Assembly: GCA_021775255.1 (NCBI GenBank)
Contig: JAJFIA010000002.1
Location: 49,475-113,474, forward strand
Source: Roseovarius sp.
GTDB lineage: Bacteria; Pseudomonadota; Alphaproteobacteria; Rhodobacterales; Rhodobacteraceae
Direction of reading: 5' to 3'
DNA: 64,000 nucleotides
The notes under the pieces were generated by a model. That model saw nothing but the letters and a program-made list of their open reading frames with translations. It was not told the origin of the DNA and did no database searches. Below are positions 44,349 through 53,240 of this stretch, one piece after another (the stretch's first letter is position 1; each line of letters begins with the position of its first letter). Both the position numbers and the translations under genes were made by a program.

Positions 44349-45671
44349 ATGAAAGTTTCAAAATTATTGATGGCAACGGCTCTGACTGCCGTCACCACAG
44401 CCGGGGCGACAACTGCCTCGGCGGACGAATTAACCCTGTGCTGGGCCGCATGGGATCCGGCCAATGCGCTGGTTGAGCTGAGCAAAGATTTCGAAAGCCA
44501 AAGCGGCATCAAGATGAATTTTGAATTTGTGCCCTGGCCGAATTTTGCTGACCGGATGCTCAACGAACTGAATTCGGGCGGTAAGCTGTGTGATCTTCTG
44601 ATTGGCGACAGCCAGTGGATTGGCGGCGCGGCTGAAAACGGCAACTATGTGAAGCTGAATGATTTCTTTGCCCAGGAAGGCATCAGCATGGATGATTTCA
44701 TCCCGGCCACGGTTACCGGCTATGCGGAATGGCCCAAGGGCACGCCAAATTACTGGGCCTTGCCCGCCTATGCCGATGTGGTGGGCTGGACCTACCGCAA
44801 GGATTGGTTTGAGCGCCCCGAGCTGCAAACCGAATTCAAAGAGAAATACGGCTATGATCTGGGGATTCCCTCGAGCCTTGAGCACCTCAAGGATATTGCC
44901 GAGTTTTTCCAGGGCCGCGAGATTGACGGCAATACGGTCTACGGCGCGGCGATCTATACCGAGCGCGGCTCGGAAGGCATCACAATGGGCGTGACCAATG
45001 CGCTTTACAACTATGGGTTTGAATATCAGAACCCCAATAAGCCTTATGATCTGGAAGGCTATGTAAACTCGCCCGGCGCGGTGGCGGGGCTTGAGTTTTA
45101 CAAAGAGCTTTATGATGTGGGCGCGCCTCCGGGCTCTTCCAACTGGTACATGTCGGAAGATATTGACGCCTATAAATCCGGTCAGGTGGCGCTTCAGATG
45201 AACTTTGCCTTCATCTGGCCCGGCGTGAATGCCGATCCGAATGTGGGCGGTGATCATACCGGCTATTTCGCCAACCCTCCGGGGCCTGCGGGGCAGTTTG
45301 CCCAGCTTGGCGGGCAGGGCATTTCGGTGGTGGCCAATACCGACAACATGGAAGGCGCGCTGGCCTATATCAAATGGTTTGCGCAAGGCGATGTTCAGGC
45401 CCGCTGGACCGATATGGGTGGGGCCTCGGCGATGCGTTCGGTGGTGGAAGCCCCCGGTTTTGCCGATGCCCAGCCCTTTAATCAGGCCTTCCTTGATTCC
45501 ATGGCCATCGTCAAAGATTTCTGGGCCGAGCCATCCTATGCCTCGTTACTGTTGCCAATGCAGGGGCGGGTCCATGAATATGTGATCGCCGGTCAGGGCA
45601 CCGCGCAAGAAGCGCTGGACGGTCTGGTTCAGGACTGGATCGAGGTTTTTGAAGACGAAGGCCTGCGGTAA
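44349..45671 (+). CDS. ABC transporter substrate-binding protein (sugar/polyol type)
   Basis: This 440-residue protein has a signal peptide (LLMATALTAVTTAGATTASA, cut near residue 25), then a family 1 extracellular solute-binding fold: LTLCWAAWDPANALVELSKDFE, LIGDSQWIGGAAENGNYVKL and WALPAYADVVGWTYRKDW. Aromatic residues around the cleft suit carbohydrates or polyols. It starts the operon that continues with two permeases, a small membrane protein, two ATPases and dihydroxyacetone kinase. The transported compound is probably a short ketose or polyol; this is inferred from the kinase. Confidence 0.9.
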   Translation: MKVSKLLMATALTAVTTAGATTASADELTLCWAAWDPANALVELSKDFESQSGIKMNFEFVPWPNFADRMLNELNSGGKLCDLLIGDSQWIGGAAENGNYVKLNDFFAQEGISMDDFIPATVTGYAEWPKGTPNYWALPAYADVVGWTYRKDWFERPELQTEFKEKYGYDLGIPSSLEHLKDIAEFFQGREIDGNTVYGAAIYTERGSEGITMGVTNALYNYGFEYQNPNKPYDLEGYVNSPGAVAGLEFYKELYDVGAPPGSSNWYMSEDIDAYKSGQVALQMNFAFIWPGVNADPNVGGDHTGYFANPPGPAGQFAQLGGQGISVVANTDNMEGALAYIKWFAQGDVQARWTDMGGASAMRSVVEAPGFADAQPFNQAFLDSMAIVKDFWAEPSYASLLLPMQGRVHEYVIAGQGTAQEALDGLVQDWIEVFEDEGLR

Positions 45672-45761
45672 CACAATCATGCGCTCCGGGGGCCTTCCGA
45701 AGCGCATATTTCTGGCCATGAGCACTTGCCCGGCCTCTCTCAGCAGTTTCAGGAATGACCT

Positions 45762-46706
45762 ATGTCCGGCACCCCGATAGATCGCCTTGCACGGGCGACC
45801 CCGCCATCCCTTGCCAGGCGCGTGCGTGGCCTTTCGGATCGTGCCATTGCCTGGCTGTTTGTCGGGCCTTCGATTGTGCTGCTTCTGGCGGTCAATATCT
45901 TTCCGCTGATCTGGACGATCAACCTCAGCTTTACCAATTTCAAGGCCAACCGCCTGCGGGACGTGGAATATATCGGGCTGCGCAATTACCAGCGTATCCT
46001 GACCGACAGCGGCACCTGGGAATCGATGCAGGCCACGGCGCATTTTCTGTTCTGGACGATCTTTTTTCAGGTGCTGATCGGCTTTGCGCTGGCCTATCTG
46101 ATCAACAAGAAGTTCAAGGGCAATAATCTATGGACCACAATCATCGTGTTGCCGATGATGCTGTCGCCCGCCGTGGTCGGCAATTTCTGGACTTTCCTCT
46201 ATCAGCCTCAGATCGGCCTGTTCAATTACGTGGTCGAATTTTTCAGCGGGGTCGATGCGTCATCCTTTTCGATGATCGGTTCCACCCATCTGGCGCCCTG
46301 GGCGATTGTGATCGTTGATACCTGGATGTGGACGCCTTTCGTGATGCTGATCTGCCTTGCGGGGCTGCGCTCGATCCCTGACAGCATCTATGAGGCCGCC
46401 GAATGCGACCGCGCCAGCAAATGGCGGCAATTCTGGACATTGACCGTGCCGATGGTGCTGCCGTTTCTGATGCTGGCGGTGCTGTTTCGCGGCATTGAAA
46501 ACTTCAAGATGTTTGATCTGGTGGTACAGCTTACCGGCGGCGGGCCGGGATCATTGACCACGCTCACCTCGATTGATCTCAAGCGCGAGGCGTTTGAGAA
46601 ATGGCGCACCGGCTATGCCTCGGCCTATGCGGTGATATTGTTTGTCACGGTCTTTGGCCTCGCCTCGATCTATGTAAAGGCGCTCAACAAGGTGAAAGAA
46701 CGATGA
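45762..46706 (+). CDS. ABC transporter permease, sugar type (MalF/UgpA-like)
   Basis: This 314-residue inner-membrane protein has six helices and the permease EAA loop (EAAECDRASKWRQFWTLTVP) that contacts an ATPase. Its first helix is preceded by an Arg-rich cytosolic leader. It forms the transport channel with the next permease, whose start overlaps its stop (ATGA). Confidence 0.92.
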   Translation: MSGTPIDRLARATPPSLARRVRGLSDRAIAWLFVGPSIVLLLAVNIFPLIWTINLSFTNFKANRLRDVEYIGLRNYQRILTDSGTWESMQATAHFLFWTIFFQVLIGFALAYLINKKFKGNNLWTTIIVLPMMLSPAVVGNFWTFLYQPQIGLFNYVVEFFSGVDASSFSMIGSTHLAPWAIVIVDTWMWTPFVMLICLAGLRSIPDSIYEAAECDRASKWRQFWTLTVPMVLPFLMLAVLFRGIENFKMFDLVVQLTGGGPGSLTTLTSIDLKREAFEKWRTGYASAYAVILFVTVFGLASIYVKALNKVKER

Positions 46707-47644
46707 GCGGGTTTTCTGTCACCGAGCCGTCAAACCGGCAAAAATGGATCGCGGCGGTGCTGGTTATTCTTTATGCGCTGATCACCATCGCGCCGCTGCT
46801 GTGGATCATCGCCACCGGCTTCAAATCCCCCGAAGATGCCATTGCCTATCCGCCAAAAGTGCTGTTTGAGCCAAGCCTTGAAGGCTATGTCAACCTGTTC
46901 ACCACTCGCACAAGGATCACCGAAGGGATGCAGCAAACCCTGCCCCCGCCCGCAACCTGGTATCAACAGATCGCCCGTGACAGCGGCACGATGATTGCCG
47001 GGCCTTCGCGCTATGGGCAGCGCTTTCTCAATTCGGTTGTGATCGGGTTTGGCTCGACCTTCCTGTCGATTTTCTTTGGCACGCTGGCGGCTTATGCGTT
47101 TTCGCGCTTCAGGGTGCCGATCAAGGATGATCTGTTGTTTTTCATTCTGTCCACCCGGATGATGCCGCCGATTGCCGTGGCAATACCGATCTTCCTGATG
47201 TTCCGGCAGTTGGGGCTGAATGATACGCAGCTTGGCATGATCCTGCTTTACACGGCGGTCAATCTGTCGCTCGCGGTCTGGCTGCTTAAAGGTTTCATTG
47301 ACGAGATCCCGCTGGAATATGAAGAGGCCGCGCTAATAGATGGCTACACCCGCTTTCAGGCGTTTTACAAGGTGGTGCTGCCACAGGCGGCCACGGGCAT
47401 TGCCTCGACCGCGATTTTCTGCCTGATCTTTGCCTGGAACGAATATGCCTTTGCGGTGCTGCTGACCTCGGGCACCGCGCAAACGGCCCCGCCCTTCATC
47501 CCCACCATTATCGGCGTGGGCGGGCAGGACTGGCCCGCCGTGGCAGCGGGGGCCACGCTCTTTTTGATCCCGGTCATGATCTTCACCATCCTGTTGCGCA
47601 AACACCTGCTGCGCGGGATCACATTCGGGGCGGTGCGCAAATGA
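46703..47644 (+). CDS. ABC transporter permease, sugar type (MalG/UgpE-like)
   Basis: This 313-residue partner permease also has six helices and an EAA loop (EEAALIDGYTRFQAFYKVVLP). A long periplasmic stretch between helices 1 and 2 (about 50-105) is larger than in classical MalG. ATG 46703 overlaps the preceding stop as ATGA; the longer frame from 46601 is a shadow. Its stop overlaps the ATG of the small membrane protein. Confidence 0.92.
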   Translation: MSGFSVTEPSNRQKWIAAVLVILYALITIAPLLWIIATGFKSPEDAIAYPPKVLFEPSLEGYVNLFTTRTRITEGMQQTLPPPATWYQQIARDSGTMIAGPSRYGQRFLNSVVIGFGSTFLSIFFGTLAAYAFSRFRVPIKDDLLFFILSTRMMPPIAVAIPIFLMFRQLGLNDTQLGMILLYTAVNLSLAVWLLKGFIDEIPLEYEEAALIDGYTRFQAFYKVVLPQAATGIASTAIFCLIFAWNEYAFAVLLTSGTAQTAPPFIPTIIGVGGQDWPAVAAGATLFLIPVMIFTILLRKHLLRGITFGAVRK

Positions 47645-47829
47645 GCAATTTCATCAATGGCTTGCTGCGATTCAGACGGGGCGCATGGGAGATGGTGGCC
47701 TCCTTGCTGATCGCGCTTGGGGTGGTCATGCTGATGCAGCCCTTCTGGATGCTGGCCTTTACCTATTCCTTCATTGTCACGCTGATTGGCACGGTGATGT
47801 TCATCATCGTCAGCCATTTCCCGGAATAG
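47641..47829 (+). CDS. Small two-helix membrane protein of the ABC operon (GlpU-like)
   Basis: This 62-residue protein has two hydrophobic segments (MVASLLIALGVVMLMQPF and FIVTLIGTVMFIIVSHF). It overlaps the second permease by ATGA and precedes the first ATPase by 3 bp. The position, between permeases and ATPases, and the size recall GlpU of the rhizobial glycerol ABC locus, a small membrane protein of unknown function. It may stabilise the transporter. Homology to GlpU itself is not established. Confidence 0.78.
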   Translation: MSNFINGLLRFRRGAWEMVASLLIALGVVMLMQPFWMLAFTYSFIVTLIGTVMFIIVSHFPE

Positions 47830-47832
47830 ACA

Positions 47833-48930
47833 ATGGCACAGATCATCATCAAAAACCTGCGCAAGGATTTCGGCGATTTCACCGCTGTCAAATCCTCAAG
47901 CTTCACCATCGAGGATGGCGAATTTTTCATGCTGCTGGGCCCCTCGGGCTGTGGCAAGACCACCACCTTGCGGATGATCGCGGGGCTTGAGCTGCCAACC
48001 TCGGGCGAGATATATATCGACGGCGAAGAGGTTAGCCAGAAGCGCGCCAGCCACCGCGATATTGCATTTGTCTTTCAGATGTTTGCGCTTTATCCGCATC
48101 TGAACGTGCGCCAGAACATCAGCTATCCTTTGAAAAGTCAGGGCATGTCCCGGGCCGGGATCAAGGCCAAGGTGGCCGAAGTCGCCGGTATTCTGGGCAT
48201 TGAGGATATTCTCAACAAACCGGTTGGCGGGCTGTCGGGCGGCGACAGGCAGCGTATCGCCCTTGGCCGCGCCATTGTGCGTGATCCCAAGGCGTTTTTG
48301 ATGGACGAGCCGCTTGGCGCGCTTGATGCCGAGTTCCGCGAGCGCATGGCAGAAGAGCTGCGCGCCCTGCATGACCGCATGAATGCCACCACTGTTTATG
48401 TCACCCATGATCAGCTTGAGGCGATGCAAATGGGCGACAAGATTGTGGTGATGAACCACGGCAGTGTTGAACAATTTGGCGTGCCTCAGGAGATATACGA
48501 CTGGCCGGCCAGCATGTTCGTGGCCACATTCATCGGCTCTCCGAGCATGAATTTCCTGCGCTTCAACGGGGCGGTGGCCAAGGGGGATGAGGCGGTTATG
48601 CTGGACGGAAACAGCATCAGTATCCCCACCCTGCTGGAAGGGTGCAACGGCGATATCGCCCTGGGTATCCGGCCCGAGCATGTATCGTTCGGCGAGAGCA
48701 GCCCTTATCGCGGCGAGGTGATTGCCAGCGAATATCTTGGCACCACCCGGATTGTAACGCTCAACACCCCGAACGGCCCGCTCAAGGCGCGGACGTCATC
48801 GGCCCTGAATGTGACCGCGGGCGAGATCGTGGGGCTGCAATTCAACCCCGATACGATCACGCTCTTCAACGAAAAAACCGGTGCGGCCCTGCTTTCGGTG
48901 CAAAACAAGGGGGTGTTGTCAGATGGCTGA
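47833..48930 (+). CDS. Sugar ABC transporter ATP-binding protein, first copy (MalK/UgpC-like)
   Basis: This 365-residue ATPase has Walker A GPSGCGKTTTL, signature LSGGDRQRIALGRA, Walker B AFLMDEPLGALD and switch VTHDQLEAM. The C-terminal 110 residues form the TOBE/MalK regulatory domain (IALGIRPEHVSF). In the signature, Asp replaces the usual Gln/Glu before RQR, a small change. The second ATPase gene overlaps it by 8 bp, so the transporter probably has a heterodimer of two different ATPases. Confidence 0.92.
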   Translation: MAQIIIKNLRKDFGDFTAVKSSSFTIEDGEFFMLLGPSGCGKTTTLRMIAGLELPTSGEIYIDGEEVSQKRASHRDIAFVFQMFALYPHLNVRQNISYPLKSQGMSRAGIKAKVAEVAGILGIEDILNKPVGGLSGGDRQRIALGRAIVRDPKAFLMDEPLGALDAEFRERMAEELRALHDRMNATTVYVTHDQLEAMQMGDKIVVMNHGSVEQFGVPQEIYDWPASMFVATFIGSPSMNFLRFNGAVAKGDEAVMLDGNSISIPTLLEGCNGDIALGIRPEHVSFGESSPYRGEVIASEYLGTTRIVTLNTPNGPLKARTSSALNVTAGEIVGLQFNPDTITLFNEKTGAALLSVQNKGVLSDG

Positions 48931-49918
48931 GGTCACCCTTAGGAACATATCCAAATCCTTCGGGCCGCAAGTGGCGCTGGCTGATGTGTCCATGACGGTG
49001 CCTGATGGCTCTTTTGTGGTGCTGCTTGGGCCGACGGGCGCGGGCAAAACCACAACCTTGCGGATGATTTCAGGCCTTGACAGGCCCGACAGCGGCACGA
49101 TTTTGGTTGATGGCACGGATGTGGGCGCGCATTCCCCCGCCGAGCGTAATATGGCGATGGTTTTCCAGCAATATTCGCTTTATCCGCATCTGTCGGTGCA
49201 TGACAATCTGGCCTTTCCGCTGAAATCGCCGATGCTGCGCACCCCCAGGGACGAGATTGCCCGCAAGGTGGCGGAAGTGGCGGAAATATTGCAGATTTCC
49301 CATAAGCTTGACAACAAAGCGACCGAACTTTCCGGCGGTGAGATGCAGCGGGTTTCAATCGGCCGGGCCTTGGTGCGCGACCCGCAGATTTACCTGATGG
49401 ACGAGCCGCTCAGCTCACTCGATGCCAAGCTGCGCTCGGATTTGCGGATCGAGCTGAAGCGGATACAGGCCAGCATGGGCGCCACCTTGCTTTACGTGAC
49501 ACATGACCAGATCGAGGCGATGACCATGGCCACCCATATTGGTGTGCTTGATGAAGGCAGGCTGGTGCAATTCGGGCCGCCGCGCGAGATTTACGAAAAC
49601 CCGGTCAGCATCTATGCCGCCAGCAGGCTTGGATCCCCGAAAATCAACATCCTGCCCGCAGACCTGTTTCCCGGCGCACCCGCAGGGGCCGCCCATATCG
49701 GCCTGCGCCCCGAGCATATCCGCCTTGGTGAGGGTATTGAGGCGCGCGTGAAACGGGTTGAGCATCTGGGCGATCAGACCCGCCTGCACCTGACAATCAA
49801 CAATCATGATCTGATCACCCTGACCGACCCGCACACAACCGACAAGCCCGGCGACACGGTTAAGATCACCCCGCAAACCCCGCTTTGTTTTGACGCCGGT
49901 GGCGACCGGATAAAATAA
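48923..49918 (+). CDS. Sugar ABC transporter ATP-binding protein, second copy
   Basis: This 331-residue ATPase has Walker A GPTGAGKTTTL, signature LSGGEMQRVSIGRA, Walker B IYLMDEPLSSLD and switch VTHDQIEAM. Its TOBE region (HIGLRPEHIRLG) is shorter than that of the first copy. ATG 48923 overlaps the first ATPase gene; the longer frame from 48881 is a shadow. A two-ATPase arrangement is shared with the rhizobial GlpST glycerol transporter. Confidence 0.92.
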   Translation: MAEVTLRNISKSFGPQVALADVSMTVPDGSFVVLLGPTGAGKTTTLRMISGLDRPDSGTILVDGTDVGAHSPAERNMAMVFQQYSLYPHLSVHDNLAFPLKSPMLRTPRDEIARKVAEVAEILQISHKLDNKATELSGGEMQRVSIGRALVRDPQIYLMDEPLSSLDAKLRSDLRIELKRIQASMGATLLYVTHDQIEAMTMATHIGVLDEGRLVQFGPPREIYENPVSIYAASRLGSPKINILPADLFPGAPAGAAHIGLRPEHIRLGEGIEARVKRVEHLGDQTRLHLTINNHDLITLTDPHTTDKPGDTVKITPQTPLCFDAGGDRIK

Positions 49919-49929
49919 GGAAACGTCTC

Positions 49930-51549
49930 ATGGCCCAGTTTATCAACACCAAAGAAACCCTTGTGACAGAGGCCATAGATGGCGCATTGCGCAGTGCCAA
50001 AGGGCGCTTGGCGCGGCTTGATGGCTATCCCCATATCAAGGTGGTTGTGCGCGAGGAATGGGATAAATCCAAAGTGGCGCTGGTTTCGGGCGGCGGCTCG
50101 GGGCATGAGCCGGCGCATGTGGGGTTTGTTGGCAAGGGGATGCTCACCGCAGCGGTCTGTGGCGAGGTCTTTGCCTCGCCTTCCGTGGATGCGGTTCTGG
50201 CGGGGATTTTGGCGGTTTCCGGCCCGGCGGGGTGTTTGCTGATCGTGAAAAATTACACCGGGGACCGGCTTAATTTCGGCCTCGCGGCCGAGCGGGCGCG
50301 GGCTTACGGGATCAAGGTTGCCATGGTGATTGTCGATGATGACATTGCCCTGCCGGATTTGCCGCAGGCGCGCGGCGTGGCGGGCACGCTGTTTGTCCAC
50401 AAGATCGCAGGCGCGCTGGCCGAAAGCGGCGCGGATCTGGATCAGGTCAGCGCGGCGGCAAAAAGGGTGGTTGAGGATGTCGCGAGCATTGGCATGTCCC
50501 TGGATACCTGTACCGTTCCTGGCTCGCCAAAGGTGATGCGCATTGAGGCCGGCAAGGCCGAGCTGGGCCTTGGAATTCACGGCGAATCCGGGATTGAGCT
50601 GGTGGATTTTACCACCGCGCGCGATGCCATGGCGGTGGTTCTGGATCGCCTTGGGCCGCATGTGGGCACCGGGCCAAAGGTGGCCCTTCTGAACAATCTT
50701 GGCGGGGCGACACCATTAGAGATGTCTGTGCTGGCCGAGGAACTGGCGAAATCCGATAGTATCGGGGGCATTCAATATCTTGTTGGCCCGGCACCGATGA
50801 TGACATCGCTGGATATGCGGGGGTTTTCGGTCTCGATCCTGCCGGTCGGGGCGGGGGATCTGGCGCTGCTGCAAACGCCTGTGCCAATGGTCGACTGGCC
50901 CGGATGCCTCGCCCTGAGCGCGCCCGTGTTGCAGCCGATCCCTGACGGCCTGACCCCGATCAAGCCGATCCCGTCGGCCGATCCGGCCACTGCTGCATTT
51001 ATCACGCGCTGTTGTGATGTGTTCATCAAAGCCGAGGCCGCGCTGAATGCGCTTGATGCGCAATCTGGTGATGGCGATACCGGCTCGACCCTCGCGGGGG
51101 CCGCGCGGGCGCTGAAGGGTGCGATTGCGCGCCTGCCGCTGGCCGATCTTACCCAGCTTTACCGCGCTATCGGGCTGGAGCTCAGCCAGACCATGGGCGG
51201 CTCGTCGGGTGTGTTGCTGGCAATCTTTTTCTCGGCGGTTGGCGATGCGGCCTCCGGTGGGCAGGCCAATGTTCAGGCGCTCAAATCGGGGCTGACCCGG
51301 GTCATGGAAATTGGCGGTGCCAAACCCGGTGACCGCACCATGATAGATGCCCTGACCCCGGCGCTGGATGCCTTGCCCGAAGGCTTTGCCGCCGCCGCCG
51401 CCGCCGCCCGCGCCGGGGCCGACCACACCGCAAAGATTGTCCGGGCCAAGGCCGGCCGCGCCAGTTATATATCAGAAGACCGTTTGTCCGGGCACAATGA
51501 TCCCGGGGCTGAAGCCGTGGCGCTTTTGTTTGAAAAACTGGGGTGTTGA
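49930..51549 (+). CDS. ATP-dependent dihydroxyacetone kinase, fused DhaK-DhaL
   Basis: This 539-residue kinase phosphorylates dihydroxyacetone or a related triose or tetrose ketose. The DhaK half (1-330) contains GGGSGHEPAHVGFVG, LIVKNYTGDRLNFGLA and His217 in GIHGESG, which forms the covalent hemiaminal with the substrate. The DhaL half holds the Mg-ATP site with Asp376, Asp381 and Asp383 (LDAQSGDGDTGST) and MGGSSGVLLAIFF. A linker (about 335-355) joins them, as in Citrobacter-type single-chain enzymes. It follows the second ATPase by 11 bp and gives the operon its probable function: uptake and phosphorylation of a small ketose. Confidence 0.92.
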   Translation: MAQFINTKETLVTEAIDGALRSAKGRLARLDGYPHIKVVVREEWDKSKVALVSGGGSGHEPAHVGFVGKGMLTAAVCGEVFASPSVDAVLAGILAVSGPAGCLLIVKNYTGDRLNFGLAAERARAYGIKVAMVIVDDDIALPDLPQARGVAGTLFVHKIAGALAESGADLDQVSAAAKRVVEDVASIGMSLDTCTVPGSPKVMRIEAGKAELGLGIHGESGIELVDFTTARDAMAVVLDRLGPHVGTGPKVALLNNLGGATPLEMSVLAEELAKSDSIGGIQYLVGPAPMMTSLDMRGFSVSILPVGAGDLALLQTPVPMVDWPGCLALSAPVLQPIPDGLTPIKPIPSADPATAAFITRCCDVFIKAEAALNALDAQSGDGDTGSTLAGAARALKGAIARLPLADLTQLYRAIGLELSQTMGGSSGVLLAIFFSAVGDAASGGQANVQALKSGLTRVMEIGGAKPGDRTMIDALTPALDALPEGFAAAAAAARAGADHTAKIVRAKAGRASYISEDRLSGHNDPGAEAVALLFEKLGC

Positions 51550-51660
51550 ATGAAGCTGAAGCATGTCGTTCAAGCCACCGTGATTGCCCCTTCATGGCCT
51601 TGAACTGCCACTCGGAAGCGATGCCAAGAGGCCGTAAAACCGCATTAATGACACAATCCA

Positions 51661-51702
51661 GGGGGCTGCCTCAGTAATCAGTGGATAGTCTGGGCAGCCC
51701 CC
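51661..51702. repeat. 10-bp GC-rich hairpin between Dha-kinase operon and rluA-type gene
   Basis: GGGGGCTGCC (51661-51670) pairs exactly with GGCAGCCCCC (51693-51702) over a 22-base loop. It may be the operon terminator, though no T-run follows. The rest of the 245-bp gap has no convincing ORF. Confidence 0.45.
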
Positions 51703-51794
51703 GTAGCATGGGCGCGGTGCATCATGATTCTCCCGGATATATTTGCCCCTGCGGGCCGCTGTCAATTCATCGCCAACCTGTGGTAAGGGGGCGC

Positions 51795-52445
51795 ATGAAT
51801 TCACATGCTTATAACCCGCCCGATACGCCGCTAAACGTGCTGCATGAGGATCATGAGATTATCGTTGTTGATAAACCTGCCGGGCTTCTTTCGGTTCCGG
51901 GGCGGGGGGCACATCTGGCGGATTGCCTGATGACGCGGGTGCAGGTGGCATTTCCGCAGGCATTGCTTGTGCACCGGCTGGACCGCGATACATCCGGTGT
52001 GATGATCTTTGCCCAGACACCGCATGCGCAGCGCAATCTTTCAATGCAGTTTGAAAAACGCAGTGCCAAAAAAACCTATGTGGCGCGCGCCCATGGGCAT
52101 TTGCAGCCGAAAACCGGCACGGTTGATTTGCCGCTGATCGTGGATTGGCCCAACCGGCCGCGGCAGATGGTGTGCCATGAGACAGGAAAACCCGCCGTGA
52201 CCAATTGGCAGGTGATGAAATATGCGGCTGGTGAGACGCGGGTGAAACTGATGCCGGGCACCGGGCGCAGCCATCAGCTCAGGGTGCATATGCAAAGCCT
52301 AGGACATGTGATTTTGGGCGATCCGCTTTATGCCAGCGGGGCGGCGGCAGATTTCCCGCGCCTGATGCTGCATTCGCTTGAACTGCGGATAAACCACCCC
52401 GAAAGCGGACGCGGCCTGACTTTCAGGGCCAAAGTGCCGTTTTAA
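51795..52445 (+). CDS. RluA family pseudouridine synthase
   Basis: This 216-residue RNA modification enzyme has the RluA catalytic motif HRLDRDTSGVMIFA with the nucleophilic Asp, the upstream VVDKPAGLLSVPG and the downstream LMPGTGRSHQLRVHM. Length and sequence around the motifs are close to RluA (23S rRNA U746 and tRNA U32), but the exact target is not certain. No S4 domain is present, consistent with the RluA subgroup. ATG 51795 has AAGGGGG three bases upstream. Confidence 0.9.
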   Translation: MNSHAYNPPDTPLNVLHEDHEIIVVDKPAGLLSVPGRGAHLADCLMTRVQVAFPQALLVHRLDRDTSGVMIFAQTPHAQRNLSMQFEKRSAKKTYVARAHGHLQPKTGTVDLPLIVDWPNRPRQMVCHETGKPAVTNWQVMKYAAGETRVKLMPGTGRSHQLRVHMQSLGHVILGDPLYASGAAADFPRLMLHSLELRINHPESGRGLTFRAKVPF

Positions 52446-52838
52446 AGCCTCTCGGGAACAGTAAACCCCATTCATCATTTTCAGCCTATCCAGTGAAAGC
52501 CGAAAGCGACCCTTGCTGGAAAATGCAGCGAACGACAGGATTGAGCGGCCAGAGCAGACCTTAAGGATTCATCCCCCGCCCGGCACTCTGGCGGCAGTTT
52601 TTCCCTGCACTGCCGTCATCCATCGTTGCCGCCGAGAATGTCAGTAATCGAGCAAAGCAGCCATTGGAGACATTTTCTAGAAAGGTCAACAATGCGGGAC
52701 TTAACTGCCGTTGGCGATCTCAATCTCAATGTCTGCAATTGATAGCGAACAGAGACGACGTCGCGACTTTGGGTTGACCACAAGGAGAAAACGCAGCAAT
52801 AGTTTGCCGATATCCAGAGGGGCCATAAAAACAAATCC
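52446..52838. other. 393-bp intergenic stretch without a credible gene
   Basis: Only short overlapping frames occur, and the one at 52616-52840 on the minus strand lacks family-like composition. Several phrases look like degraded intergenic filler (AAGCAGCCATTGGAGAC near 52655). No hairpin with a T-run is seen. A weak AAGGAG at about 52781 is 50 bp from the VOC gene start. Confidence 0.5.
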
Positions 52839-53240
52839 ATGTTTAGTCACGTGACAGTTGGAACCAATGATATTGAACGGGCTACAAAGTTCTATGATGC
52901 AGTGCTCGCACCGCTTGGACTGCGGCAGCGCGCCATTGATCCAGATGGAGGCCCAACGGCCCGTTGCTGGATAGACAGAGATCGTCCGCTACCGCGTTTC
53001 TACGTCTATGAACCATTTGACGTAGATGAGGCCACTGCTGGTAATGGAGCAATGGTTGCTTTCGAAGCAGAGTCTAACGCTGCGGTAGATGGCGCCTATG
53101 TAGCAGGGCTGTCATCAGGTGGTTTGGATGCAGGGAAGCCGGGGCCGCGGCCACAATATGGCAATGGATACTATGGCGCATACTTGCGCGATCCTGATGG
53201 CAACAAAGTGCATATCGTTTGTAGAGGAGATTTGCGGTGA
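52839..53240 (+). CDS. VOC family protein (glyoxalase/bleomycin-resistance fold)
   Basis: This 133-residue protein shows a vicinal-oxygen-chelate fold: HVTVGTNDIERATKFYDAVLAPLG at the start and YYGAYLRDPDGNKVHIVC at the end. His4 and the late Glu/His positions are candidate metal ligands, though the final Glu usually seen is replaced by His in KVHIVC. The substrate is unknown. The GTG of the LysE gene overlaps its stop. Codon choice is less GC-rich than in surrounding genes. Confidence 0.85.
   Translation: MFSHVTVGTNDIERATKFYDAVLAPLGLRQRAIDPDGGPTARCWIDRDRPLPRFYVYEPFDVDEATAGNGAMVAFEAESNAAVDGAYVAGLSSGGLDAGKPGPRPQYGNGYYGAYLRDPDGNKVHIVCRGDLR

Noticed and set aside
52616..52840. 74-codon minus-strand open frame before the VOC gene
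   Set aside because: No ribosome site or family-like composition, and it overlaps the promoter region of the VOC gene.
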